This document shows positions 7,726 to 14,463 of a stretch of DNA of 14,463 bases, piece by piece. This stretch comes from Rhodoferax sp. OV413 (GTDB lineage Bacteria > Pseudomonadota > Gammaproteobacteria > Burkholderiales > Burkholderiaceae_C), in NCBI GenBank assembly GCA_945861195.1, contig CAMATS010000021.1, positions 1-14,463 of the forward strand, read 5' to 3'. The position numbers and the translations under genes were made by a program. The notes under the pieces are model-generated. The model worked only from the letters and a program-made list of their open reading frames with translations. It was not told the DNA's origin and did no database searches. Numbering within the stretch: position 1 is the first letter of the stretch; each line of letters opens with the position of its first letter.

Positions 7726-8394
7726 TCAGGCGGCGTCTGCCGCCGCCGTGCGGGGTTTGACCAACTGGTGTTTCAGGTGGGCGCGCACGGTGGGCCACTC
7801 AGCTGCCACGATGCTGTAGACACAGGTGTCGCGCAGGGTGCCCATGGCCTGCGGATGGGGGTTCACCTGATGGCTGCGCAAGACGCCGTCAAGCTTGGCG
7901 CCCAGTCGCTCGATGCCGGCGCGGCTTTGCTGGTTGAAAAAATGGGTGCGAAACTCGACCGCGATGCATTGCAGGCGCTCAAAAGCCTGCTCGAGCAGCA
8001 ACAATTTGCACTCTGTGTTGAGAGCCGTGCGTTGAACCCGGCGCCGGTACCAGGTAGAGCCAATTTCTACGCGGCGGTTGATGTTGTCGATGTTCATGTA
8101 GGTGGTCATGCCGACCGCCCGGCCAGTGCTTTTTTCGAGCACTGCAAACGCCAGCATAGAGCCCTGGTTTTGCAAGTCAAGGCGGCGTTGAATTTCGCTG
8201 GCCATCCCCTCTGGCGCCGCAATGGCGGTGTACCACAGGCGCCATAACTCGCCGTCTTGCGCTGCGGCCACCAGATCGTCATGGTGCGCAGCAGACAGGG
8301 GCGCCAAGACCACATGCTCGCCACTCAGGGTGACTGGCTGGCACAAATGGCCGCTCTGCAGTTGGGCAGTGGGCTGGGTGGGCAGCGGGTTCAA
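7726..8394 (-). CDS. GNAT family N-acetyltransferase (RimJ/RimL-type)
   Basis: Up to 222 residues. Family signs: an EHVVLAPL first strand after an N-terminal extension, VEIGSTWYRRRVQRTALNT leading into the acetyl-CoA-binding helix (KLLLLEQAFE), then FRTHFFNQQSRAGIERLGAK, the usual N-x-x-S-x-x-x-I-x-x-x-GA segment. The reaction is acetyl transfer from acetyl-CoA to an amine on a protein or small molecule; the target is unknown. The start is uncertain: the longest frame begins at a TTG 11 bases after the moxR stop with no good ribosome site, and translation may depend on coupling. It lies between the MoxR and VWA genes with gaps of 11 and 4 bases, so all three are probably one transcript. Confidence 0.82.
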   Translation of the reverse strand: MNPLPTQPTAQLQSGHLCQPVTLSGEHVVLAPLSAAHHDDLVAAAQDGELWRLWYTAIAAPEGMASEIQRRLDLQNQGSMLAFAVLEKSTGRAVGMTTYMNIDNINRRVEIGSTWYRRRVQRTALNTECKLLLLEQAFERLQCIAVEFRTHFFNQQSRAGIERLGAKLDGVLRSHQVNPHPQAMGTLRDTCVYSIVAAEWPTVRAHLKHQLVKPRTAAADAA

Positions 8395-8405
8395 GGCGGC
8401 TCGGC

Positions 8406-9260
8406 TCAGCGGTTGTGGCGTTGCATAAAAACCAGTTTCTCGAACAGCGTGACATCTTGCTCGTTCTTGAGCAGCGCGCCGACCAGAGGGGGCACAGCCA
8501 CCTTGTCTTCCTTGGTTTGCAAGGCCGCCAGGGGGATATCCTCGGCCAGTAGCAGCTTGAGCCAGTCCAGCAGCTCGCTGGTGGAGGGTTTTTTCTTGAG
8601 CCCCGGCAGGCCGCGCACATCGTAAAAGGTTTTCATGGCCGCCCCAAGCAGCTCTTTTTTGAGGCCTGGAAAGTGCACGTCGACGATGCTTTGCATGGTG
8701 GCGGCGTCGGGAAATTTGATGTAGTGAAAGAAGCAGCGTCGCAAAAAAGCATCCGGCAGTTCTTTTTCGTTGTTCGAGGTGATGAACACCAGGGGCCGGT
8801 TTTTGGCTTTGATGAGCTCGCGTGTCTCGTAGCAGTAGAACTCCATGCGGTCGATTTCGCGCAGCAGGTCGTTCGGAAATTCGATGTCGGCCTTGTCGAT
8901 CTCGTCAATCAGCAGCGCGACTGGCTGTTCGGCGGTAAAGGCCTGCCACAGCACGCCCTTGACAATGTAGTTGTGGATGTTCTTGACCCGCTCACCCCCG
9001 TCCAGGTCAGACAGCTGGGAGTCGCGCAGTCGGCTGACTGCGTCGTACTCATACAAGCCCTGCTGCGCCTTGGTGGTCGATTTGATGTGCCACTGGAGCA
9101 GCGGCATGTTCAGCGCGCTCGCCACCTCCTCTGCCAGCATGGTTTTACCGGTGCCCGGCTCGCCCTTAACCAGCAAGGGCCGCTGCAGTGTGATGGCCGC
9201 GTTGACGGACAGCATCAGGTCTTGGGTGGCGATGTAATTTGAGCTGCCTTGAAATTTCAT
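8406..9260 (-). CDS. MoxR-family AAA+ ATPase
   Basis: 284 residues from the ATG at 9260; homologues begin like this one (MKFQGSSNYIAT). Walker A is GEPGTGKT (33-40), Walker B is LLIDEIDKAD (117-126), and sensor 1 lies in VFITSNNEKELPDAF (158-172), followed by the RRCFFHYIKFPD segment typical of MoxR. These ATPases remodel or mature protein complexes with VWA-domain partners, and one is encoded two genes downstream. The frame continues upstream to 9494 but would then run into the divergent cytochrome gene and carry about 78 unconserved residues, so the shorter start is preferred. No strong Shine-Dalgarno precedes it. Confidence 0.92.
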   Translation of the reverse strand: MKFQGSSNYIATQDLMLSVNAAITLQRPLLVKGEPGTGKTMLAEEVASALNMPLLQWHIKSTTKAQQGLYEYDAVSRLRDSQLSDLDGGERVKNIHNYIVKGVLWQAFTAEQPVALLIDEIDKADIEFPNDLLREIDRMEFYCYETRELIKAKNRPLVFITSNNEKELPDAFLRRCFFHYIKFPDAATMQSIVDVHFPGLKKELLGAAMKTFYDVRGLPGLKKKPSTSELLDWLKLLLAEDIPLAALQTKEDKVAVPPLVGALLKNEQDVTLFEKLVFMQRHNR

Positions 9261-9391
9261 GGTGTTGGATGGCACATGGTTTGTCACCGGACCTTTGGCG
9301 AAGGGTTGCGCTTGTCGGCGGGTGCTGGTGGAATGGTCGTTAGCGGATGATGCTTGTGCTGCGCAGCCAGGGTACGGCGGGCCTTGGTCGA

Positions 9392-9397
9392 TATAAT
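9392..9397 (+). promoter_or_regulatory. Candidate -10 element for the cytochrome c gene
   Basis: A perfect TATAAT lies 44 bases before the cytochrome start. No good -35 is visible at 16-18 bases upstream, so an activator may be needed. It lies in the 181-base divergent region shared with the moxR operon. Confidence 0.4.
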
Positions 9398-9441
9398 ACA
9401 GGGCTGTTTTATCCCAGACGTCGGTTGATTGTCCTCCCAAA

Positions 9442-10107
9442 ATGAATAAATTTCTTGCCCCACTGGCCGCCTTACTTGTCGCCTGCGCGACCATCCTTCC
9501 CAGCCAGGCAGCAGAGGTTCAGGGCGATGCCAAGGCCGGGGAGAAGAAGATTGCAATGTGCATCGGCTGTCATGGTATTCAGGGCTACCAAGCGAGTTTC
9601 CCTGAAATCTACAAGGTCCCGAAAATCTCCGGTCAAGGCGCCAAGTACATCGCCTCGGCACTCAGCGCCTACAAAAAAGGCGATCGCAAGCACCCCACCA
9701 TGCGCGGCATCGGTGACAACCTGACTGAGCAAGACATGGCCGACCTGGGTGCCTACTATGAGGCGCATGGAAAAACCGAAGGGGCAATGCTCCCAGCCAA
9801 AGCGGCCGATGCTTCGGCAAAAGTGGCCGAACTGGTTAAAAAAGGTGCTTGTGTGTCTTGCCATGGTGAGAACTTCAGCAAGCCGATAGATTCAAGCTAC
9901 CCCAAGCTCGCCGGACAACACGCCGACTACCTGGTGGTTGCCCTGAAGGCCTACAAGACCGAAAACAATGCCAAAGTGGGCCGCGCCAATGCGGTCATGA
10001 GCGGGGTGGCAAAGCAGTTTTCCAATGCCGAGCTCAAAGAACTGGCGTCCTATATAGGCGGCTTGCCAGGTGAGCTCAAAACCGTGCCGCAGAACAAGTT
10101 TCGCTAG
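9442..10107 (+). CDS. Di-haem cytochrome c4-type protein
   Basis: Periplasmic electron carrier, 221 residues. An N-terminal signal peptide (MNKFLAPLAALLVAC..., cleavage near SQAAE at 21-25) is followed by two class I cytochrome c domains. Haem sites are CIGCH (40-44) and CVSCH (137-141), with likely axial Met at 87 (HPTM) and 186 (AVM). Domain duplication, total length and the KISGQGAKYI / KLAGQHADYL repeats fit cytochrome c4 (c553-type), which donates electrons to terminal oxidases. It is divergent from the moxR operon; a TATAAT is present upstream. The ribosome site is weak (TCCTCCCAAA). Confidence 0.92.
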   Translation: MNKFLAPLAALLVACATILPSQAAEVQGDAKAGEKKIAMCIGCHGIQGYQASFPEIYKVPKISGQGAKYIASALSAYKKGDRKHPTMRGIGDNLTEQDMADLGAYYEAHGKTEGAMLPAKAADASAKVAELVKKGACVSCHGENFSKPIDSSYPKLAGQHADYLVVALKAYKTENNAKVGRANAVMSGVAKQFSNAELKELASYIGGLPGELKTVPQNKFR

Positions 10108-10140
10108 AGCGAAATGCGCGAAAGCCTGTGTTCGCAGGCT
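10099..10140. terminator. Hairpins between convergent cytochrome c and DUF1841 genes
   Basis: Two perfect inverted repeats lie side by side: TTTCGC-TAGA-GCGAAA (10100-10113, extending to 10099-10114), which includes the cytochrome stop codon, and AGCCTG-TGTTCG-CAGGCT (10123-10140). There is no long T run after either, so this is a plausible but weak bidirectional terminator. Confidence 0.4.
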
Positions 10141-10149
10141 CAGTCGGGC

Positions 10150-10584
10150 TCAGTCCCGAGTAGCTTGATGCGCAATGCAGGCGAGGTAGGCCTCGCCATC
10201 AGGCGCTCGCCCGGCGCGCTGGCTTTCCCACAGCATATGCCCCAGGCAGTCCATGGCTTCATGGTGGGCTTGGTGCAAGGCGTTGCGGCGGTGCGTGAGC
10301 AACTCAAGCGCCTGCCGAACCCCGCGCGGTTGGTCAATGCTGCACTGCTCGCTGATGGACAAATGCATGGAGAGGTGAAGAAACGGGTTCTCCCGTTCTT
10401 CCAAAACCTCGGCCATGCTGGACAGCGCAGCATCCACATCGGCCAGCGCCCCGTGGTACTCTGGATGCTCGCTGATCCAGAGGCTGGCAATGGTCTCCAA
10501 GGGCTCAAGCGGCGCAGCTGCCACGGTTTTGGCATAAACCGAACAAAAAAACCGCCTGACGTCGGCCTGTGAAGGGGAAAACAT
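10150..10584 (-). CDS. DUF1841 family protein
   Basis: 144-residue protein of unknown function. The MFSPSQADVRRFF start, a WISEHPEYHGAL segment in the first half, and the ENPFLHLSMHLSISEQ core followed by HEAMDCLGHMLWE match the DUF1841 family of beta- and gammaproteobacteria. The ATG at 10584 is preferred over one seven codons upstream because family members begin at the M-F-x-P-S motif. The conserved His residues (HLSMHL, HQAHHEA) could bind metal, which is inference. It is convergent with the cytochrome gene and divergent from the acetyltransferase gene. Confidence 0.8.
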   Translation of the reverse strand: MFSPSQADVRRFFCSVYAKTVAAAPLEPLETIASLWISEHPEYHGALADVDAALSSMAEVLEERENPFLHLSMHLSISEQCSIDQPRGVRQALELLTHRRNALHQAHHEAMDCLGHMLWESQRAGRAPDGEAYLACIAHQATRD

Positions 10585-10683
10585 GATGCCAGCGATTGTC
10601 GTCAATTGTCTGCCTCACTGGCCGGCAACCATAACCAGGCCCGCGCCCAGCGCGCCTGTGTGCCGGGTGTTTGCGCCGCCCTT

Positions 10684-11214
10684 GTGAAGTCTTTTGAGCC
10701 GCCCACCATCCGCCTGCTGCTCGGCTCCGATGCCGCCGCCTACCAGCGCTTGCGCGTGCGTGGCTTGGCAGAGCATCCCCTGGCTTTTACCTCCAGCGTG
10801 GATGAAGAGGCTGCCCGCCCACTGGCCTGGGCAGTGCAGCGACTCAGCCCCACTGCGCAGCGGCCGCATGATTTCTTTTTGGGAGCCTGCAGCGGGACTG
10901 AACTGCTTGGGCAACTTGGCTTGGAGGGGCGCTACCGACCCAAAGAGCGCCATAACGCCACCTTGCGTGGCATGTATGTCGCATCTGAGGCAGCGGGCCG
11001 TGGTGTGGGGCAGGCGCTGCTCGAGGCCCTGCTTGACCGCGCCCGGGCGCTGCCCGAACTCGAGCAAATCGAACTCACCGTGACCGAAGGCAACCGACGC
11101 GCACAGGCCCTGTACGAGCGAAACGGCTTTCGGGTGTGGGGTGTGCGACCTCAGGCAGTGAAGCTTGACGGACAGGCTTACGCCAAAATTCACATGGTTT
11201 GTCGCTTGCGCTGA
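10684..11214 (+). CDS. GNAT family N-acetyltransferase
   Basis: About 176 residues from the GTG at 10684. The fold begins at TIRLLLGSDAAAYQRLRVRGL; LRGMYVASEAAGRGVGQALL contains the acetyl-CoA-binding R-G-x-G-x-A loop; IELTVTEGNRRAQALYERNGF is the classic GNAT motif B (N-x-x-A-x-x-L-Y-x-x-x-GF). The frame extends to a TTG at 10606, but the extra 26 residues look non-coding and no Shine-Dalgarno supports either start. Substrate unknown. Its stop is 22 bases before the TauE-like gene, so the two may be co-transcribed. Confidence 0.85.
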   Translation: MKSFEPPTIRLLLGSDAAAYQRLRVRGLAEHPLAFTSSVDEEAARPLAWAVQRLSPTAQRPHDFFLGACSGTELLGQLGLEGRYRPKERHNATLRGMYVASEAAGRGVGQALLEALLDRARALPELEQIELTVTEGNRRAQALYERNGFRVWGVRPQAVKLDGQAYAKIHMVCRLR

Positions 11215-11236
11215 TGCGGACCCCGGGCCAAACGCC

Positions 11237-11998
11237 ATGAGTATTGCCTTTCCCCTGATCACCGACCCCTTTTTTTATGCAGTCTCGGTGCCTGCCGTGC
11301 TGCTGCTGGGCGTAGCAAAAAGCGGTTTTGGCGCTGGGCTGGGCTCCTTGGCCGTGCCCATGATGGCCCTGGCGGTCAGCGTTCCGCGGGCCGCCGCGAT
11401 TCTGATGCCGGTCCTGTTTGTGATGGATCTGCTGGGCATGGCGGCGTTTCGAAAATCCCTGGACCTGCGGCTGCTGCGGTTTTTGCTGCCCTTCGGCCTG
11501 GTTGGTGTCGCTCTTGGCGCTGTTTTGTTCAAGGTGCTGGACGCCCGCACCGTGGCGGGCGTGGTGGGCGCCTGCACGCTCTTGTTTTTGGCGCAGCGCC
11601 TGCTGTTTGCGCCGCGACCGGGCAGTGCGCCGCCGCCGCGCTGGCTCGGCGGCATCCTGACGGTCGCTTCTGGCTTTACCAGCTTCGTCGCCCATGCCGG
11701 CGGACCGCCCATCAACGCCTACCTGATCCCGCTGGGCCTGCCGCCCCTGCGCTTTACGGCAGTCATGGCCTTCTTCTTTTTCTTCATCAACCTGGCCAAA
11801 TGGGTGCCCTACGCTTGGCTGGGCTTGTTGGATCTGCCAAATTTGGCTACCTCGATGGTGCTGCTGCCGCTCGCACCCCTTGGCGTCTGGCTTGGCGTGC
11901 GCCTGGCCCGGCGCATCAAACCGGCCTTGTTTTACCGCCTGCTCTACCTGGGCATGGGCCTGACCGGCACCAAACTGCTGTGGGACGCCTTGGCTTGA
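11237..11998 (+). CDS. TauE/SafE family sulfite exporter-like membrane permease
   Basis: 253-residue inner-membrane protein with about eight hydrophobic segments arranged as two repeats. Family signs: LLGVAKSGFGAGLGSLAVPMM in the first half (split here by no gaps, near residues 23-43) and GFTSFVAHAGGPPINAYLIP in the second, with the HAGGPP motif. Members export sulfite, sulfoacetate or other small organic anions; the substrate here is unknown. The ATG at 11237 is chosen over an upstream frame start at 11165, which would overlap the acetyltransferase gene and add a non-hydrophobic tail. Confidence 0.88.
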   Translation: MSIAFPLITDPFFYAVSVPAVLLLGVAKSGFGAGLGSLAVPMMALAVSVPRAAAILMPVLFVMDLLGMAAFRKSLDLRLLRFLLPFGLVGVALGAVLFKVLDARTVAGVVGACTLLFLAQRLLFAPRPGSAPPPRWLGGILTVASGFTSFVAHAGGPPINAYLIPLGLPPLRFTAVMAFFFFFINLAKWVPYAWLGLLDLPNLATSMVLLPLAPLGVWLGVRLARRIKPALFYRLLYLGMGLTGTKLLWDALA

Positions 11999-12051
11999 GC
12001 TGTTGCCCCTTCGCCGGCAGGCCATAATTCAATTTGGGAGTCGGTTAATTC

Positions 12052-12057
12052 AGGAGG
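12052..12057 (+). promoter_or_regulatory. Strong ribosome binding site of the parA-like gene
   Basis: AGGAGG lies 5 bases before the ATG at 12063 and decides that start over the longer frame from 12003. It is the clearest Shine-Dalgarno in the window. A CATAAT at 12023-12028 could be a -10 element, so the gene may have its own promoter. Confidence 0.6.
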
Positions 12058-12062
12058 TGCTT

Positions 12063-12680
12063 ATGCCAACGGTTTTGGTTGCCAATCCAAAGGGCGGTGT
12101 GGGTAAATCCACCTTGGCTACGCAGATCGCCGGCTACTACGCCTCCTGCGGACACGAGGTGCTCTTGGGCGATGTCGACCGTCAACAGTCGTCCCGCCTG
12201 TGGCTCAAGTTGCGCCCGTCAGCCGCCCGGCGGATTGACACCTGGGAGGTCAGTGCCGATCAAATCGTCAAACCACCCAAGGCCGCCAGCCATGTGGTCA
12301 TTGACACACCGGCAGGCTTGCACGGCTGGCGTTTTAACGACCTGCTGAAAATGGCCGACAAGGTCATTGTTCCCTTGCAGCCCAGCGTCTTTGATATTTT
12401 TGCCACGCGGGCCTTTTTGGACCAGCTGGAGCAGCACCGGCGCCACGACCGGCTGCAGATAGCCTTGGTTGGCATGCGGGTTGACGCCCGTACGATTGCT
12501 GCTGACAAGTTGCAGGAATTCATCTCAACCCTGGGTTTTCCAGTGCTGGCCAACTTGCGGGACACGCAAAACTATGTGCATTTGGCCGCCCGTGGCCTGA
12601 CTCTCTTTGATCTGGCACCGCAACGGGTAGAAAAAGACTTGGCCCAGTGGCAGGCCATTTGCGCTTGGCTTGACGCATGA
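12063..12680 (+). CDS. ParA/MinD-like P-loop ATPase (orphan)
   Basis: 205 residues. A deviant Walker A, KGGVGKST (10-17), has the signature lysine of the ParA/MinD family; switch I lies around GDVDRQQSSR (36-45) and the Walker B/switch II region is VVIDTPAG (78-85). Such ATPases form dimers on DNA or membranes and position plasmids, chromosomes or protein clusters. No ParB, MinE or other partner is adjacent, and the protein is shorter than segregation ParA proteins (about 250-260), so a cargo-positioning or other role is likely. It follows the TauE-like gene by 64 bases with its own ribosome site. Confidence 0.88.
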   Translation: MPTVLVANPKGGVGKSTLATQIAGYYASCGHEVLLGDVDRQQSSRLWLKLRPSAARRIDTWEVSADQIVKPPKAASHVVIDTPAGLHGWRFNDLLKMADKVIVPLQPSVFDIFATRAFLDQLEQHRRHDRLQIALVGMRVDARTIAADKLQEFISTLGFPVLANLRDTQNYVHLAARGLTLFDLAPQRVEKDLAQWQAICAWLDA

Positions 12681-12740
12681 GCGGCCGGTTTTGTCGCCGG
12701 CACGACAGGCTCGGGTTGTAGGCGTGGCTAAAGTCGCGTC

Positions 12741-13196
12741 ATGAAAATCTTTCAAACCCTCGCTGAGCTCTCTGCCCTGGTGGGTCAAGAAGTGGCGCTG
12801 AGTGACTGGGTGGTGATCTCGCAGGAGCGGGTCGACCAGTTTGCCCAGGCCACCGGCGACCACCAATGGATCCATGTTGACGTGCCGCGGGCGCAGGCCG
12901 GGCCCTTTGGCGGCACCATCGCCCATGGTTTTTTGACACTGTCCCTGATTCCGCTTTTTTTTGCTTCGGCGATCGATGTTATGGACACCCGCATGGGAGT
13001 GAACTACGGCCTGAACCGGGTGCGCTTCCTCGCCCCGGTACGGGTTGGCAGCCGCTTGCGCGCCCGCCTGAAGCTGCTCACCAGCGAGCCCATCGAAGGC
13101 AATGGGTTTCAAATGGTTTGGGAGGTCACTGTCGAGCAGGAAGGCGCTAGCAAACCGGCGTGTGTGGCCGAGTCCATCGTCAGGCGCTATGCCTGA
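12741..13196 (+). CDS. MaoC-like (R)-specific enoyl-CoA hydratase
   Basis: 151-residue hot-dog-fold protein. The hydratase-2 catalytic pattern is present: ATGDHQWIHVD with Asp40 and His45, followed by GPFGGTIAHGFLTLSL (55-69) and VNYGLNRVRFLAPV. Family members hydrate trans-2-enoyl-CoA to (R)-3-hydroxyacyl-CoA, in fatty acid breakdown or supply of polyhydroxyalkanoate monomers. The length is normal for a single-domain MaoC hydratase. It begins 60 bases after the parA-like gene; GCCGG/CCGGC inverted repeats (12684-12701) lie between. Convergent with trmL. Confidence 0.9.
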   Translation: MKIFQTLAELSALVGQEVALSDWVVISQERVDQFAQATGDHQWIHVDVPRAQAGPFGGTIAHGFLTLSLIPLFFASAIDVMDTRMGVNYGLNRVRFLAPVRVGSRLRARLKLLTSEPIEGNGFQMVWEVTVEQEGASKPACVAESIVRRYA

Positions 13197-13220
13197 GCTC
13201 AGTCTGATTTCAAGCCAAGC

Positions 13221-13712
13221 TCAGTCTCCGGCCAGCGTCGGCACTTTAGGCATGGCGAAGCTGTTTTGGCGCCAGGCCTCAAACACCGTAACAGCCACGG
13301 CGTTTGACAGGTTCAGGCTGCGCTGACCGGCCAACATTGGCAGGCGCAGGCTTTGGTTCACGCCAATCGAGTCCCTGACGGCCTGGTCCAGTCCCCGGGT
13401 TTCGCTGCCAAAGACCAGCCAGTCGCCGGGCTCGAATCTGGTCTCAAATAGCTTGCCCTGCCCCTTTGTGCTGAGGGCAAACAGCCGGCTGGGAACCGGT
13501 TTTTCGCAAGCCAGAAACACCTGCCAGTCGGCGTGACGGCGCAGCTGCGCATACTCGTGGTAATCCAGCCCGGCACGGCGCAGCAGCCGGTCATCCATCG
13601 AAAACCCCAGTGGCTCCACGAGGTGCAGGCGGCAGCCCGTGTTGGCGGCCAGGCGAATGATGTTGCCGGTGTTGGGCGGGATTTCTGGCTCAACCAAAAC
13701 AATGTGGAACAT
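13221..13712 (-). CDS. trmL: tRNA (cytidine(34)-2'-O)-methyltransferase
   Basis: 163-residue SPOUT (knotted) methyltransferase that 2'-O-methylates the wobble base of tRNA-Leu using S-adenosylmethionine. Signs: MFHIVLVEPEIPPNTGNIIR start with the NTGN motif, LGFSMDDRLLRRAGLDY, the WLVFGSETRGL cofactor loop and RSLNLSNAVAVTVFEAWRQ knot helix. The ATG at 13712 is used; upstream extension to 13811 would overlap comF and adds an unrelated Arg/Pro-rich tail. It follows comF by 22 bases on the same strand, so probably the same transcript. Confidence 0.94.
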   Translation of the reverse strand: MFHIVLVEPEIPPNTGNIIRLAANTGCRLHLVEPLGFSMDDRLLRRAGLDYHEYAQLRRHADWQVFLACEKPVPSRLFALSTKGQGKLFETRFEPGDWLVFGSETRGLDQAVRDSIGVNQSLRLPMLAGQRSLNLSNAVAVTVFEAWRQNSFAMPKVPTLAGD

Positions 13713-13734
13713 GGTGCGGCATTCTCGCGCGCGT

Positions 13735-14436
13735 TCAGGGCCTGGGCGTGCGCGCCACCACCAGGCCAGTGATGTGGGCGGCCCCGGCCTGGCGCAGGGC
13801 CCGGGCCGCATAAAACAGCGTGGCGCCGCTGGTCATGACATCATCCACCAACAGCACCCGGGCGCCTGCCAGTCGCTTAGCTCGTAGCGGCTCGACTGCA
13901 AAAGCGCCCGCCAGGCTGGTCAGCCGTTCGCTGCGGCTCAGCGTGCTTTGAGCAGGCGTATCGCGCAGGCGCAGCAGCAATTGGTCGGCAGTTTTTTTCG
14001 GTGCGAGTCGCCGGGCCAGCAGCAGGGCCTGGTTAAAGCCCCGTGAGCGCAGCCTTTGCTTTGACAGGGGCATGGGCAGCACAAGTTCGGCGGCCTCCAG
14101 GGCTGGCTCGACCCAAGGCGTGCTGCGCATCAGCAGGGCAAAGTCGGCCGCCAGCCCGGGCTGAGCCCGGAACTTGAAGTTCACCATCAGCCCAGACCAG
14201 GGGTACTCGTAAGGCACAGCCGCCAGGCAGTGGTCCAAAGGCGGCGCCTGGACGATGCAGGCGCCACACTGCAACACACCGGCGGTCACTGGCAAGGCAC
14301 AGCTGCGGCAGCGTAGCTGAGGCTGGGCGAAACGGCTGATGCAGGGCTCACACAAAGACCTTTCGGGCCAGCTGCGGCAAACCAGGCACTGGCTGGGCAA
14401 GCCCGCCGATAGCCCCTTGAGTAAAGCTGCAAACAT
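13735..14436 (-). CDS. comF: ComF family phosphoribosyltransferase-like protein
   Basis: 233 residues. The N-terminus holds Cys pairs at 17/20, 29/32, 43/46 and 57/60, a double zinc-binding module. The C-terminal phosphoribosyltransferase domain has PMPLSKQRLRSRGFNQA (121-137) and the PRPP loop VLLVDDVMTSGATL (194-207). ComF proteins are linked to uptake of transforming DNA in naturally competent bacteria (called GntX in E. coli) and are widespread even without competence. First gene of a comF-trmL operon. Confidence 0.92.
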   Translation of the reverse strand: MFAALLKGLSAGLPSQCLVCRSWPERSLCEPCISRFAQPQLRCRSCALPVTAGVLQCGACIVQAPPLDHCLAAVPYEYPWSGLMVNFKFRAQPGLAADFALLMRSTPWVEPALEAAELVLPMPLSKQRLRSRGFNQALLLARRLAPKKTADQLLLRLRDTPAQSTLSRSERLTSLAGAFAVEPLRAKRLAGARVLLVDDVMTSGATLFYAARALRQAGAAHITGLVVARTPRP

Positions 14437-14442
14437 GGGGTC

Positions 14443-14448
14443 AATATA
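14443..14448 (-). promoter_or_regulatory. Candidate -10 element very close to the comF start
   Basis: Read on the minus strand, TATATT ends 6 bases before the comF ATG. If used, transcription would begin at or next to the start codon and give a leaderless message. The window ends before a -35 can be judged fully. Confidence 0.3.
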
Positions 14449-14463
14449 CTCTGCAGGACTGCT

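Noticed and set aside
9261..9494. Longer MoxR start at 9494
   Set aside because: It would overlap the divergent cytochrome gene and adds residues absent from the family; homologues start at the MKFQGS motif.
10114..10572. 152-codon plus-strand frame
   Set aside because: Opposite to the DUF1841 gene, which has the conserved family start and core.
11075..12025. 316-codon minus-strand frame opposite the TauE-like gene
   Set aside because: Gln/Arg/His-rich composition is the usual antisense of a hydrophobic membrane protein gene.
13196..13227. 10-base direct repeat AGCTCAGTCT between maoC and trmL
   Set aside because: Too short to be meaningful; it covers the two stop codon regions and has no hairpin potential.

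Overview
The window reads as a Burkholderiales (betaproteobacterial) chromosome, most likely Comamonadaceae (Rhodoferax/Polaromonas-like). This rests on the gene families present and on flank codon use in which TTG leucine codons are frequent. No rRNA, tRNA, CRISPR array, integrase or transposase was seen.

Layout. (1) 1-1970 holds the 3' two thirds of a fused FAD-linked oxidase/iron-sulfur dehydrogenase; its 5' end lies outside the window. (2) About 2090-6480 is a compact cassette: a long leader with a candidate operator, then tctC-tctB-tctA (tripartite tricarboxylate transporter) and a sugar phosphate isomerase/epimerase-like TIM-barrel gene. The four genes are joined by ATGA overlaps or a 1-base gap. 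Their codon use differs from both flanks (alphaproteobacterial in style; the isomerase gene has no TTG leucine codon that I could find). The cassette sits between two otherwise convergent ordinary genes and is probably an acquired uptake/catabolic islet. (3) 6510-9260 (minus) is an operon of MoxR-type AAA+ ATPase, GNAT acetyltransferase and CoxE-like VWA protein. It is divergent from (4) a di-haem cytochrome c4-type gene (9442-10107). (5) 10150-10584 (minus) is a DUF1841 gene. (6) 10684-13196 (plus) carries a GNAT acetyltransferase, a TauE/SafE permease, an orphan ParA-like ATPase and a MaoC-type hydratase. (7) 13221-14436 (minus) is comF followed by trmL.

How the genes work together. The cassette would bind a carboxylate-like solute in the periplasm (TctC), import it by cation symport (TctA/TctB) and hand it to a cytosolic isomerase-like enzyme. 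It has no regulator of its own in the window. The MoxR/VWA pair is the kind of chaperone couple known to mature or remodel partner complexes, and its client is not evident here. The remaining genes are housekeeping or accessory singletons.

The strongest candidates for something new are the islet with its structured leader, the isomerase-like protein with substitutions at usual metal-ligand positions, and the acetyltransferase embedded between MoxR and VWA. I do not see clear evidence of a wholly undescribed system.
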